Source of the DNA: Pedobacter roseus
GTDB taxonomy: Bacteria > Bacteroidota > Bacteroidia > Sphingobacteriales > Sphingobacteriaceae
Assembly: GCF_014395225.1 (NCBI RefSeq)
Contig: NZ_CP060723.1
Coordinates: 3,596,001-3,660,000, forward strand
Direction of reading: 5' to 3'
DNA length: 64,000 nt
Below the pieces are notes generated by a model that was given only the letters and a program-made list of their open reading frames with translations, searched no databases and had not been told where the DNA came from. Below are positions 43,239 through 52,648 of this stretch, piece after piece. Position 1 is the stretch's first letter; every line of letters starts with the position of its first letter. The position numbers and the translations under genes are program-made.

Positions 43239-44558
43239 ATGAAAAAACCAATTAACCAACAAGATCGTCGCGATTTTTTAAAAGCAACAGCCATGCTTGC
43301 AGGCGGCGCCATGTTAAGCAGCATTCCATTGGCCGGAGCTTATGCATCCGGATCAGACACCATTAAAATAGCTTTAATTGGCTGTGGCGACCGTGGTACA
43401 GGAGCAGCTTTCCAGGCTTTAAGCACCAAATTCAATATTAAACTGGTAGCCATGGCCGATGCTTTTCAAGATCGTTTGGATAGCAGTTACCAATCTTTAA
43501 GCTCAAAATTTGGCGCAAAAATAGATGTTCCGAAAGAACGCCAGTTTGTAGGTTTTGATGCTTACCTAAAAGCCATTCCATTGGCTGATGTAGTGCTGTT
43601 AACCACTCCTCCTGGCTTCCGTCCTATCCATTTCGAAGAAGCGGTAAAACAAAATAAACAGATTTTTATGGAAAAACCTGTTGCCGTTGATGCGCCGGGG
43701 ATCAGAAAGGTATTGGCCGCTGCCGAAGAAGCCAAAAAGAAAAAATTAAACGTGGTAGTGGGTTTACAAAGACGTTACCAGACCAATTACCGCGAATCGA
43801 TGAAACGCATTAACGATGGGGCCATTGGCGACATCATGTCGGGACAGGTATATTGGAACAGTGGCGGCGTTTGGGTTCGTCCGCGCAAAGCAAACCAAAC
43901 CGAAATGGAATACCAAATGAGAAACTGGTATTATTTCAACTGGTTATGCGGCGACCACATTGTAGAACAGCACGTACACAATATCGATATTGCCAACTGG
44001 ATCAAAAATGCACACCCGGTTTCGGTACAGGGAACAGGAAGCCGTGCCTGGAGAACCGGAAAAGATTATGGCGAAATTTACGATAACCACTCTATCGAAT
44101 TAACTTATGCCGATGGTGCGGTAATTAACAGTCAGTGCAGGCATTTTGAAGGCATCAGCAACCGTGTAGATGAATCATTCCAAGGCACAAAAGGTAAAAT
44201 ATATCTCTCAGGAAGCAACCAGGCCATTATGAAAGATTATAGCGGCAAAGAGCTGTATAACCACAATACCAAAGGAAATGCCAACCCTTACCAAACCGAA
44301 CACGATGAGCTTTTCGATGCGGTTTCTAAAGGAGAGTATAAATTTAGTAATGTAGATTACGCAGCAACCAGCACGTTCTCTGCTATTATTGGCCGTTACG
44401 CCACCTACTCTGGTCAAACCATTAAGTGGGATGAAGCATTGGCCGCCAACAACAGTTTATTGCCTGAGCGTTTTGCATGGGATGCCAATCCACGCTTAAT
44501 GCCCGATGCAAACGGTTTATACCCTATCGCCATGCCAGGACAGGCAAAAGTGCTTTAA
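43239..44558 (+). CDS. Gfo/Idh/MocA-family oxidoreductase with Tat signal
   Basis: A 439-residue protein. The N-terminus carries a twin-arginine-type signal (QDRRDFLKATAMLAGG), so it is exported folded with its cofactor. The nucleotide-binding start IKIALIGCGDRGTG and the conserved MEKPVAVD motif define the family. The substrate-binding part contains CGDHIVEQHVHNIDIANW. It probably oxidises or reduces a sugar or inositol outside the cytoplasm. It starts 17 nt after the SUMF1-like gene. Confidence 0.92.
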   Translation: MKKPINQQDRRDFLKATAMLAGGAMLSSIPLAGAYASGSDTIKIALIGCGDRGTGAAFQALSTKFNIKLVAMADAFQDRLDSSYQSLSSKFGAKIDVPKERQFVGFDAYLKAIPLADVVLLTTPPGFRPIHFEEAVKQNKQIFMEKPVAVDAPGIRKVLAAAEEAKKKKLNVVVGLQRRYQTNYRESMKRINDGAIGDIMSGQVYWNSGGVWVRPRKANQTEMEYQMRNWYYFNWLCGDHIVEQHVHNIDIANWIKNAHPVSVQGTGSRAWRTGKDYGEIYDNHSIELTYADGAVINSQCRHFEGISNRVDESFQGTKGKIYLSGSNQAIMKDYSGKELYNHNTKGNANPYQTEHDELFDAVSKGEYKFSNVDYAATSTFSAIIGRYATYSGQTIKWDEALAANNSLLPERFAWDANPRLMPDANGLYPIAMPGQAKVL

Positions 44559-44566
44559 ATTTAAAG

Positions 44567-45565
44567 ATGCGTTATAGATTTTTATTTCTCCTGCTACCGT
44601 TGATTCTGGCTTTTTCTTTGAAAAAAGAAATCCGGCAATACAAAATTAACGGTTATGCACAGGGAACCGATTACGCTATAATGTATTATGCCACCGATAG
44701 TTTGGCCACCAAACAGGGCATAGACAGTTTATTAAATGAAATTGATTTATCGATGTCGCTTTACAAAAAGGGAACATTGATAAATCAGTTTAACGCTGCC
44801 AAAAAAGAGATCAAAACCGATCGTTTTATGAACGATGTGCTTAAAAGAAGTTTTGAGATCAATGCAGATACGAAAGGCATTTTCGACATCACCGTAGCAC
44901 CTTTGGTTCAGGCCTGGGGCTTTGGGCCGAAAGAGGAAAAATCAGAACCCGATCCGGCTACCATCAAATCGATCCTCAGCTGCGTGGGCATGAAAAACCT
45001 GAAATTAAAAGATGGATGGCTCAGTAAATCAAAACCATGCGTACATATCGATTTAAATGGAATTGCACAAGGTTACAGCGTCGATTTAATTGCTGCTTAT
45101 CTTGAACAAAAAGGAATTAAACAATATGTGGCCGAGCTGGGTGGCGAAATCAGGATATCTGGACCAAAACCCAATGGCGAAACCATGAAAATCGGCATCG
45201 AAGGTCCTGATAAAGATGGTACGCCCATAATCAGGCATATTGCCGCAATTAACTCCGGAGCCATTACCACTTCGGGCAACTACCGGAAATTTCATCAAAG
45301 CGGAAAGAAGAAAATCTCCCACCTGATCGATCCTAAAACAGGTTATCCTTTAGATAATGAGATGATCAGCGTTACCGTTTATGCCAACGATGCCATTACT
45401 GCCGATGGGTATGATAATGCTTTAATGGCCATGCACCTTAAAGAGGCCATTGCCTTTGTAGAAAGCCGGAAAAACCTCGAAGCTTATTTTGTGTACCACC
45501 AAAAAGATGGCAAAGTAGCCGATACGCTAACTACAGGATTTAAAAAATTAATTACACACCAATAG
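44567..45565 (+). CDS. apbE: FAD:protein FMN transferase (ApbE family)
   Basis: About 332 residues from the ATG at 44567, 8 nt after the oxidoreductase stop, with an N-terminal signal/anchor (RFLFLLLPLILAFS). Family motifs: GTDYAIMYY, KGIFDITVAPLVQAWGFG, HIDLNGIAQGYSVD, GGEIRISG, HLIDPKTGYP and the Mg-binding DGYDNALM. ApbE covalently attaches FMN to Thr/Ser of exported flavoproteins. Its location in a sugar-oxidoreductase operon, away from Nqr/Rnf genes, is unusual and suggests a local flavoprotein client. Confidence 0.93.
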   Translation: MRYRFLFLLLPLILAFSLKKEIRQYKINGYAQGTDYAIMYYATDSLATKQGIDSLLNEIDLSMSLYKKGTLINQFNAAKKEIKTDRFMNDVLKRSFEINADTKGIFDITVAPLVQAWGFGPKEEKSEPDPATIKSILSCVGMKNLKLKDGWLSKSKPCVHIDLNGIAQGYSVDLIAAYLEQKGIKQYVAELGGEIRISGPKPNGETMKIGIEGPDKDGTPIIRHIAAINSGAITTSGNYRKFHQSGKKKISHLIDPKTGYPLDNEMISVTVYANDAITADGYDNALMAMHLKEAIAFVESRKNLEAYFVYHQKDGKVADTLTTGFKKLITHQ

Positions 45566-45580
45566 CCTAAAACCTAAGCG

Positions 45581-46507
45581 ATGAAAAGAAGTGAATTTAT
45601 AAGAAACAGCCTCCTTGCTGCTGGTGCTATTACCACAGGCGGAGGATTGACCAATACTTTTGCTGCAGAGAAACCAAATGATAAATTAAGCGATAAAACT
45701 TTTAACCTTGATTATGCACCGCACCAGGGCATGTTCCAAAACCATGCTGGCAAAAGCTTTTTAGATCAGATCCGGTTCATGTACGATAAGGGTTTCCGTT
45801 CCATAGAAGATAACGGTTATCTCAATCGCTCTGTTGAAGAACAGGAAAAAATCGGCAATTTACTGACGAAACTGGGCATGCGCATGGGTGTTTTCGTGGT
45901 AGACGGGGGCGATAACTGGAAGACTTCTTTAACTACAGGCAAAAAAGAGTTTAAAGATAAGTTTATCGAAACCTGTAAAAAATCGGTTGAAGCGGCCAAA
46001 CGTTGCAACGCCAAATGGCTTACCGTGGTGCCAGGTTTTTATGAGCGTAATTTACCTTATGGCAACCAGTTTGCCAACGTAATTGATGCCATGCGTGCCG
46101 GTGCAGAGATTTTCGAGCCTCAAGGATTGATTATGGTGCTGGAAACTTTGAGTGATACACCAGAACTTTTCCTCCAAAAAACAAACGAAACTTATGCGGT
46201 TTGCAAGGCCGTTAAAAGTCCTTCATGCAAAATTCTGTACGATATTTACCACATGCAGCGCACCGAAGGCGATTTAATTAAAACCATCGATCGCTGCTGG
46301 GATGAAATTGCCTACATTCAGATTGGCGATAACCCGGGCCGGAAAGAACCAACAACCGGAGAAATCAATTATAAAAACCTGTTTAAACATTTACATGCCA
46401 AAGGTTACAAAGGCGTAATGGGCATGGAACATGGCAATTCTAAAACCGGAAAAGAAGGAGAACTGGCGGTTATTTCAGCATACAGGGCTGAGGATAATTT
46501 TTTGTAA
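45581..46507 (+). CDS. Sugar isomerase/hydroxypyruvate-isomerase-like TIM barrel, exported
   Basis: A 308-residue protein with a Tat-like signal (MKRSEFIRNSLLAAGA). The xylose-isomerase-like TIM barrel shows FDAP-like strands and putative metal ligands in LIMVLETLSDTP (Glu), ILYDIYHMQ (Asp/His), YIQIGDNPGR and GVMGMEHG (Glu). This pattern is typical of hydroxypyruvate isomerase (Hyi) relatives. It closes the four-gene operon. The partnership with the Gfo/Idh protein suggests keto-sugar interconversion. Confidence 0.88.
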   Translation: MKRSEFIRNSLLAAGAITTGGGLTNTFAAEKPNDKLSDKTFNLDYAPHQGMFQNHAGKSFLDQIRFMYDKGFRSIEDNGYLNRSVEEQEKIGNLLTKLGMRMGVFVVDGGDNWKTSLTTGKKEFKDKFIETCKKSVEAAKRCNAKWLTVVPGFYERNLPYGNQFANVIDAMRAGAEIFEPQGLIMVLETLSDTPELFLQKTNETYAVCKAVKSPSCKILYDIYHMQRTEGDLIKTIDRCWDEIAYIQIGDNPGRKEPTTGEINYKNLFKHLHAKGYKGVMGMEHGNSKTGKEGELAVISAYRAEDNFL

Positions 46508-47530
46508 CCAATTAAATATTAATATTTAGCTGAGCAATTTTAATTCCCGGTTAGCCTGGAATCTGATTCTATTTACAAATTCGATTAGGGTTTCGTCATT
46601 CCCGCGCAGGCGGGAATCTTAAAGCTCATTGCATTAAGATTCCCAATCGAGTTGGGAATGACGATACTACGAAACAATTCATCTCGTTTAAATCCCATAT
46701 CCTTAGGTTGGTTCCTATAGAACACTGCGTAAAATATCCCTCATAAAGGTTCAAAACTAAAATGATTTGGAAAGCAGGTTTCTAGAGCTTCGGTTCTGGT
46801 AGTCCTGCTCTGCACTTTATCCCGATGTAAGTTCACGGCCAATTTGATCGGATCAAAATCGGGATGTTCGTTCCGATCAGGTTTATTTAATTCAGGGCAG
46901 TGCTACTATTAGACATTTCCGTGCTGACGCCAATAATCTACATAATACATAGTTCGTTAGTGTGGTCGTCATTGCTGGCCGGGATTGAGGGTAGAAGAAT
47001 ATTATAATTAATTGTACCTACAAGACAGACTCAGGCAGTGATCACTATTGCTCAGTCAATCTTATGGCTTATTGCATTAAGATTCCCAATCAAGTTGGGA
47101 ATGACGATACCTCTAGAGAATTCATCTCCATTAAACACCAATTAAGATCCGATAACCATGTTCTGTGTCCCCACAGAACACCGCGTAATATCCAAAATTA
47201 TTATAAATGGTTTATGAGGATACAGACCAAGGATTGAGCATCTTGTTTGCTCTATATATTTCCGTCCAGCTAGGCCTTGCCACAGTATCCACGTTTTACT
47301 TAAATCCGGCCTAATAAATTTTTCGGACTCCACTGATCAAGCCACCCCACTGGCTTCGAAAGAAAAATTTTCAGCCGGTGTTTTTTGTTTCTTTTTGACA
47401 CCAAAAAGAAAGAGCCCATCGGCGGCGGCGAGCCGAGGCAAGACAGTGCACCAGGGCAAGAAAATAAAACTCGACATGACGCCCTCCACATAAAATTCTG
47501 TGACACAGACCACGGATTAGACAAAAGCTC
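46508..47530. other. 1-kb intergenic stretch of decayed repeats
   Basis: No gene is supported. It contains a REP-like palindrome (46593-46666), a partial copy (47061-47109) and a diverged copy of the 252-bp element (about 46780-46905, cttcggttctggtagtcctg). A TTTTTGACACCAAAAAGAAA hairpin lies at about 47388-47413 (TTTCTTTTTGACACC region). Short open frames here lack any recognisable product. Confidence 0.65.
46593..46666. repeat. REP-like palindrome, most complete copy
   Basis: It runs from TCGTCATTCCCGCGCAGG to GTTGGGAATGACGA, with two nested hairpins (CCCGCGCAGGCGGG and TTCCCAATCGAGTTGGGAA). The right half recurs at 47061-47109. Confidence 0.85.
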
Positions 47531-49018
47531 CTACCCCACTTTCAACACCCAAACCGATACACTGCCCGCATTGCAATGAAATTCAGCCCAGCCGTTTTCA
47601 TCTATAACTACTTCCTGCTCTCTATAGCCTAGCGCATCAACAAAGGTTTTTCCGGCGAAACGTTTGCCGATTTCCATTTTTTTATATCCTTCTTCGCCTG
47701 TACTTAACAATACCGCAAGTCCGCTGTTTTCATGTTCCTCATCCCCTTCCCTCGTCCAGCCCACACAATTGCCATGATCAAAATAATCGCGTTGCTCACC
47801 ATAAGCCAGGGCGCTACGGATTTTACTCATGGTTTCTACCGCCGGGATCGCTACCAATTCAACATGAACCTGATTTCCTTCCTGATCCTGATCATCGTAA
47901 ATGCCGCCATACAGATCAGGGAAAAACAAACAAGGAATGCCCTGTAAACGCAATAAAATCATGGCATAAGCCAAGGGCCTGAACCAAAAATCGACATAAG
48001 ATTCCAACGCTTGTAAAGGTTGCGAATCATGGTTATCCACAAAAGTAACCGCCAGTTCCGGCTTCACCTGCACCAAAGTATCATTAAAAATGGTTTGCAT
48101 ATCGAAACGCTCATCCTTACTGGCCGTAAAAAAATTATGGTGTAAGAGCGAATCAAATATTTGGGTACGACCTCCCGTAAGCTCAATATATTCCAGTTGT
48201 CCTTCTATATCTACCACATTCCAATCTTCGGCCACGATAAAAAACTCGCGGTTAAATTTCTGGTTCAAATGGTCAATCCATTCCGTTATAAAACCCGGGT
48301 TAATATGTTTTACCGCATCTAACCTAAAACCATCCACCTTAGTGGTTTCTACCACCCATTCGCCCCAATATTTTAATTCTTCTACTACGGCACGATTGCG
48401 GTAATCAATATCATTAAACATCAGGTAATCGTAATTGCCGAGCTCGGTAGAAGGAACTTCTTCAAACCCTTCACCTACATTATTCTGGATAGAATAAATG
48501 GCCGATTTCTTAAGGTCTTCGGCCCAGTCTACCCCGCTAAAACAATTGTGGTCCCAGATAAATTCAGAATATTTGCCTTGTCGCCCCGGGAAGGTAAACT
48601 TTGTCCAGGCTTCTATTTCAAAAACATCACTCGTAAATTCATTTCTGTTATCAGGGTTTACTGTTCTCACCTTCACCTTTTCCACTTCATCGCCACCGGC
48701 CTTATGGTTAAAAACGATATCGGCCAAAGCATTTACACCATTTTCATGCAGGGCTTCAATGGCCTTAATATATTCGTCTTTAGCGCCATATTTGGTATTT
48801 ACGCCTCCCTTTTGGTCAAATTCACCCAAATCGAATAAATCATAAGTGGCATAACCCACATCGTAAGCGGCGTTGTTCGATTTATAAGCCGGCGGAAGCC
48901 AAACTGCTGTAATCCCTATTTCTTTTAAATGAGTGGCTTCGGAAGCCACTTTTGTCCATAAATTTTGCGCTTCGTTATAGTACCAATGAAAAAATTGGAT
49001 CAGTGTCTGGTTCTGCAT
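47531..49018 (-). CDS. Cytoplasmic GH13 alpha-amylase
   Basis: A 495-residue protein with no signal peptide. The GH13 catalytic triad is visible: Asp234 (GFRLDAVKH, nucleophile), Glu264 (VAEDW, acid/base) and Asp331 (VDNHDSQ). Conserved region I reads ADIVFNHKAG. The spacing matches liquefying Bacillus-type amylases, here intracellular. It hydrolyses alpha-1,4 glucans, probably glycogen or imported maltodextrins. It stands alone in the window. Confidence 0.96.
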   Translation of the reverse strand: MQNQTLIQFFHWYYNEAQNLWTKVASEATHLKEIGITAVWLPPAYKSNNAAYDVGYATYDLFDLGEFDQKGGVNTKYGAKDEYIKAIEALHENGVNALADIVFNHKAGGDEVEKVKVRTVNPDNRNEFTSDVFEIEAWTKFTFPGRQGKYSEFIWDHNCFSGVDWAEDLKKSAIYSIQNNVGEGFEEVPSTELGNYDYLMFNDIDYRNRAVVEELKYWGEWVVETTKVDGFRLDAVKHINPGFITEWIDHLNQKFNREFFIVAEDWNVVDIEGQLEYIELTGGRTQIFDSLLHHNFFTASKDERFDMQTIFNDTLVQVKPELAVTFVDNHDSQPLQALESYVDFWFRPLAYAMILLRLQGIPCLFFPDLYGGIYDDQDQEGNQVHVELVAIPAVETMSKIRSALAYGEQRDYFDHGNCVGWTREGDEEHENSGLAVLLSTGEEGYKKMEIGKRFAGKTFVDALGYREQEVVIDENGWAEFHCNAGSVSVWVLKVG

Positions 49019-49190
49019 TAACTTAATTTTTTATGACAACAGGATTCGCATTGAATTGTTTTTTGCATGATGCCCGCTGATTTTACTCCTTACGCAAAAA
49101 TTACAATCTCCATAATAGTTCAGATCATCAGCAAATCCCATTAAAATCTATCAGAATCCATTTAGGATGAGATTTAACATACATTTTTGT

Positions 49191-49198
49191 TACTTTTG
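49191..49198 (+). promoter_or_regulatory. -7 element TACTTTTG of the thioesterase gene
   Basis: The same TACTTTTG string as before the ABC-F gene. It ends 7 nt before the chosen ATG at 49206, implying an almost leaderless mRNA. Confidence 0.6.
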
Positions 49199-49205
49199 CG
49201 TTCAA

Positions 49206-49727
49206 ATGAGCCCTAAAAAGAAATTCGCCAAAGAAAGTTTTACCATCATGAACGAGTTGGTACTGCCAAATGATACCAATACCTTAAATAACCTGATGGG
49301 TGGCCGTTTGCTGCACTGGATGGATATTGCGGCTGCTATTTCTGCTCAAAAACACTGTAACCGCATTGTGGTTACCGCTTCTGTTGATAATGTTTCTTTT
49401 AAGCACCCTATTAAACTGGGCGATGTGATTACCATTGAGGCTAAAGTAACCAGGGCATTTAATACTTCCGTAGAGGTTCGTTTGGATGTTTGGGCAGAGA
49501 ATATTCCAAGTGGTGCCCGCCAGAAAAGCAACGAGGCTTATTATACTTTTGTTGCGGTAGATCAGAGTGCGCGGACCATCCCCGTACCGGAGCTGATACC
49601 AGAAACACCCGAAGAAACTGATCTGTTTGATGGAGCCCTTCGCCGCAGGCAATTGCGCCTGGTTTTGGGTGGAAAAATGAACCCCGACGATGCCAGTGAG
49701 CTGAAAGCACTTTTCTTTAAAGCATAA
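49206..49727 (+). CDS. Acyl-CoA thioesterase (hotdog fold)
   Basis: About 173 residues from the ATG at 49206 (MSPKKKFAKESFTIMNELVLP), chosen because the longer frame to 49167 would start before the promoter. The hotdog signature is NTLNNLMGGRLLHWMDIAAAISAQKH, followed by VVTASVDNVSFKHPIKLGDV, typical of the YciA/BFIT-like acyl-CoA hydrolase group. It cleaves acyl-CoA to free acid and CoA in the cytoplasm. Confidence 0.92.
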   Translation: MSPKKKFAKESFTIMNELVLPNDTNTLNNLMGGRLLHWMDIAAAISAQKHCNRIVVTASVDNVSFKHPIKLGDVITIEAKVTRAFNTSVEVRLDVWAENIPSGARQKSNEAYYTFVAVDQSARTIPVPELIPETPEETDLFDGALRRRQLRLVLGGKMNPDDASELKALFFKA

Positions 49728-49796
49728 TTTTTACAATAATTTACTTCTTGCTTCGCTTGATTGTTTTATTTTAGCGGCTTACCTACGCTGAAAAAT

Positions 49797-50977
49797 ATGA
49801 CAACTTATACCATTCTTATTATTTTAAGCGGATTAGTTATTTTTTCTTATCTGTTTGATTTAGTGGCCAGTAAAACCAAAGTTCCATCGGTTTTATTGCT
49901 GCTTTTATTGGGCATCGGTTTGCGTTTCCTGGTCGATTATCTTAAAATACAGACTTTTAATTTTCTATCCATACTCCCTACTTTAGGTACAGTAGGTTTA
50001 ATTTTAATTGTTTTTGAGGGCTCCCTCGAACTTAAATATGATCAGCATAAAAACAAGATCATCAAAAGTGCTTTTTTTTCAGCTTTAACCATTTTGCTCG
50101 GCACCATCAGCGTAATTACGACCATCATTTACCAGATTTCGCACCACGATTTATATACCTGTATTGCCAATGCCATTCCTTTTAGCGTAATCAGTTCGGC
50201 TATTGCCATTCCATCGGCCGCAGCCTTAAACAATAAGGATAAAGAGTTTGTGATCTACGAATCGTCTTTCTCTGATATCCTGGGTATCATCATTTTTAAT
50301 TTCACCATTACCAACCATTCGGTTAATACCTCCGCATTTATCGGCCTGGGCTTAAGTACCTTTCTCATCCTGTTGTTATCGGCCATTGCCTGTGTGGTGT
50401 TGTTGTATATTATGGGCAGGCTGGTACACCACATCAAGTTTTTCCTGATTATCGCCATACTCATCCTGGTTTATGCCATCGGTCAGTCTTACCACCTCTC
50501 TTCGCTGGTGCTGATCCTGAGTACAGGTTTATTCCTGAACAATGCCGATACCATCCAGCATGCCTGGTTCAGGAGTATCTTTTTATACAAAAATTTAACA
50601 GCCGATTTATCGCAGCTTTACCAGTTATCGGCAGAAAGTGCCTTTATTCTACGTACCTTCTTTTTCGTTATTTTCGGTTTTACAATGAACATCGGCGAAC
50701 TGAACAATAAGATTGTACTGGCCAACGGCTTCTTCATTCTGATCACGATATACTTGATCAGGATGCTCTTCCTTAAAATATTCAAAAAGGATAATTTAGG
50801 CCCGATTTTATACATCGCCCCCGCGGACTGATCAGCATTTTACTTTATTTTAACCTGCCGGCCTCCCTAAAAATACAGGAAGTGGGTACACCGTTTTTGT
50901 TCCTGGTGGTATTGGGCTCGAGCATAGTAATGACGCTGGGGATTACGCTGAGCAATAGAAATAAGTTAGTTCAGTAG
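49797..50977 (+). pseudogene. Cation:proton antiporter gene with a single-base frameshift
   Basis: The frame from the ATG at 49797 encodes ~344 residues of a CPA-type sodium/proton antiporter with about ten membrane helices (VPSVLLLLLLGIGLRF, VFEGSLELKYD, SSAIAIPSAAAL). It then ends abruptly at TGA 50829-50831 just after ILYIAP. In the +1-shifted frame, coding continues directly with GLISILLYFNLPASL and a last helix to a TAG at 50975-50977. Adding one C to the five-C run at 50818-50822 would restore the expected IAPRGLISI junction. The gene is therefore a full-length antiporter broken by loss of one C, or this is a homopolymer sequencing error, or phase variation. Confidence 0.88.
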
Positions 50978-51161
50978 TTTATTGGTTCAGTAGTTCATTG
51001 GTTCATTGGTCATTGGTCATTGCGTTGGTGCTACATGCCAAATTGGTTAATGGTTTATTGGTTGATAGATCATGATTGATAGCCTGAAGCCATAGATTAG
51101 CAACTTTGGACTAAAATAGATTTATTAGACTCTGGACTTCAGACTAAGGACTTCGGACTCC
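50978..51161. repeat. Simple-sequence intergenic repeats (ttcattggttcattggtc)
   Basis: Slipped copies of TTGGTTCATTGGT are followed by a GACTTCGGACT-type block at about 51115-51160 that recurs at 51838-51870 and 52503-52541. Confidence 0.7.
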
Positions 51162-51728
51162 CTAATGCTTAATCGTAGATGAAATGGATTTTAGCTGCTG
51201 CAATTCTGCCAAAACATTTGGATTGGCCTGATAATAAATGGAATAATAACTCAGTTCGTTTATTTTACTGGCTTCTTTTTGATGGAGATTAAACCTGGCG
51301 ACATTTGGGTTAATGGCATGGATGGGCAAGGCAACAGCATTGGCAATTGCGGTAAAAATAACAGAGAAAAAAGTAATTCCAGCTTCCTCTTCTAAGGTTG
51401 GTGCTTCTTTGCCCCATTTATCTACCAGTTTTCCGCGGGCATCTATTTTGTATTGATCGGGGTCCTGTGTACCTATTTTTATCAGGTTCATCCCTTTATA
51501 ACCTTTTTTAATCGTACGGATCTGTACCGTTTTAATAATGTTTAAGGGAACGGTAACAAATTCGCCATCATGATTTAAAATTACGCTTGCCGAATCTACC
51601 TTATATAAAATCCCCTTTTGTTTACCCTTTTCAGTTTTAATCACAGCAATATAGGGCTTCACATTTTGCGCCATGGCAAAGCTTAGGGAGAAGAAAAAGA
51701 GGAGGGTAAAGTAGATAGACTTTATCAT
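51162..51728 (-). CDS. Secreted protein of unknown function, paralogue A
   Basis: A 188-residue protein with a signal peptide (ending LSFAMAQ). The start of the mature part (VIKTEKGKQKGILYKVDSASVILNHDG followed by NIIKTVQIR) has an Sm/SH3-like small beta-barrel pattern. The middle has a hydrophobic stretch. The next gene on the same strand shares this N-terminal pattern. No named family was recognised. Confidence 0.7.
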   Translation of the reverse strand: MIKSIYFTLLFFFSLSFAMAQNVKPYIAVIKTEKGKQKGILYKVDSASVILNHDGEFVTVPLNIIKTVQIRTIKKGYKGMNLIKIGTQDPDQYKIDARGKLVDKWGKEAPTLEEEAGITFFSVIFTAIANAVALPIHAINPNVARFNLHQKEASKINELSYYSIYYQANPNVLAELQQLKSISSTIKH

Positions 51729-51882
51729 GTTATTAGTTTATTTGGTTAATTGTATAAACTGGTTAATCGGTTAATTGTATTAATTGGTTAATTGATTAAA
51801 TCGGTTAACCGAGGCCAACTTCAAACCAGTAAACCGACTAAAGACTACCGACTCAGGACTTTGGACTAAATAAGCCTGGCGC
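51729..51882. repeat. Tandem ggttaat-type slippage repeat
   Basis: Overlapping copies of GGTTAATTG and CGGTTAAT are followed by a GACTAAAGACTACCGACTC block. The same composition is seen at 52420-52540, so the two spacers are related. Confidence 0.7.
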
Positions 51883-52395
51883 TTAACGTTTATCAATATA
51901 GTGAGCTTTGGAATAGATTTCCAATTTTTTATACTCAGTGGCAAACAGTTTTACATCTTTATTGATGTTCAAAAACATTTTTTTAGCCTTTAGTTCGGCA
52001 ATGAGGCCATAGGTTGTACCTACTGCAGCCCCCAAAGTGGTAGCAGCCAAAAACGTCACAAGTTGCTCGTTGCCAGATGCATTGTTGCTATCTGTAAATG
52101 CCAAAGAGCCAATAGCTGCGCCGGCAAGCGTCCCGATTAGAAATCCTTTACCAGTGTTGATGCCTTTTTTCTTTAAGCGGATGCTGATGATATTTTTAGC
52201 GCGGAGCATGATGTAATTTCCATAACCATCATTCACAGCGACACCTTCAGGAGAAATTTTCTCTAAAGTACCTTTTACAACAGGTAAAGAATCAGAAACC
52301 ACTTTTACCTGGTAATTGATAAATTCCTGCGCTTTAACGCTGTTCAGAAACAGGTTACTGATCAAAAAACAGAGCGATAAAAAGAAAATTTTCAT
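51883..52395 (-). CDS. Secreted glycine-zipper protein of unknown function, paralogue B
   Basis: A 170-residue protein with a signal peptide (ending NSVKAQ). It shares with the neighbouring paralogue the pattern KGTLEKISPEGVAVNDG followed by AKNIISIRLKKKG. Residues ~80-130 form a Gly/Ala-rich hydrophobic region (GFLIGTLAGAAIGS, AATTLGAAVGT) typical of glycine-zipper envelope proteins. It may insert in or associate with the outer membrane. The function is unknown. Confidence 0.7.
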   Translation of the reverse strand: MKIFFLSLCFLISNLFLNSVKAQEFINYQVKVVSDSLPVVKGTLEKISPEGVAVNDGYGNYIMLRAKNIISIRLKKKGINTGKGFLIGTLAGAAIGSLAFTDSNNASGNEQLVTFLAATTLGAAVGTTYGLIAELKAKKMFLNINKDVKLFATEYKKLEIYSKAHYIDKR

Positions 52396-52648
52396 TGGAG
52401 AGCGGTTTAGTTGGTTAGATTGGTTAATCGGTTAACTGTTTAAATCGGTTAATTGTAATAATTGGTTAACTGGTTAATTGTTAAAATCGGTTAATTGTTA
52501 AAATCGACTAAAGACTGCTGACTCAAGACTTCGGACTAAATTCAATCAATCCACTCCCAACTCCAAACGCCCAACTCCAAACTTTAGTGCGTAGCATTAG
52601 GCGCTTAGCGGGAAAACTCCAAACTGAAAACTCCCAACTCCAAACTAA
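52396..52648. repeat. Tandem ggttaactgg / caactccaaact repeats
   Basis: Slipped GGTTAATTG units (about 52415-52505), a GACTAAAGACTGCTGACTC block (about 52503-52541) and CCCAACTCCAAAC units (about 52553-52645). No gene is present. Confidence 0.7.

Noticed and set aside
47142..47579. Short open frames of 60-75 codons in the repeat-rich gap
   Set aside because: They overlap each other on both strands and interspersed repeats, and show no domain or good start.
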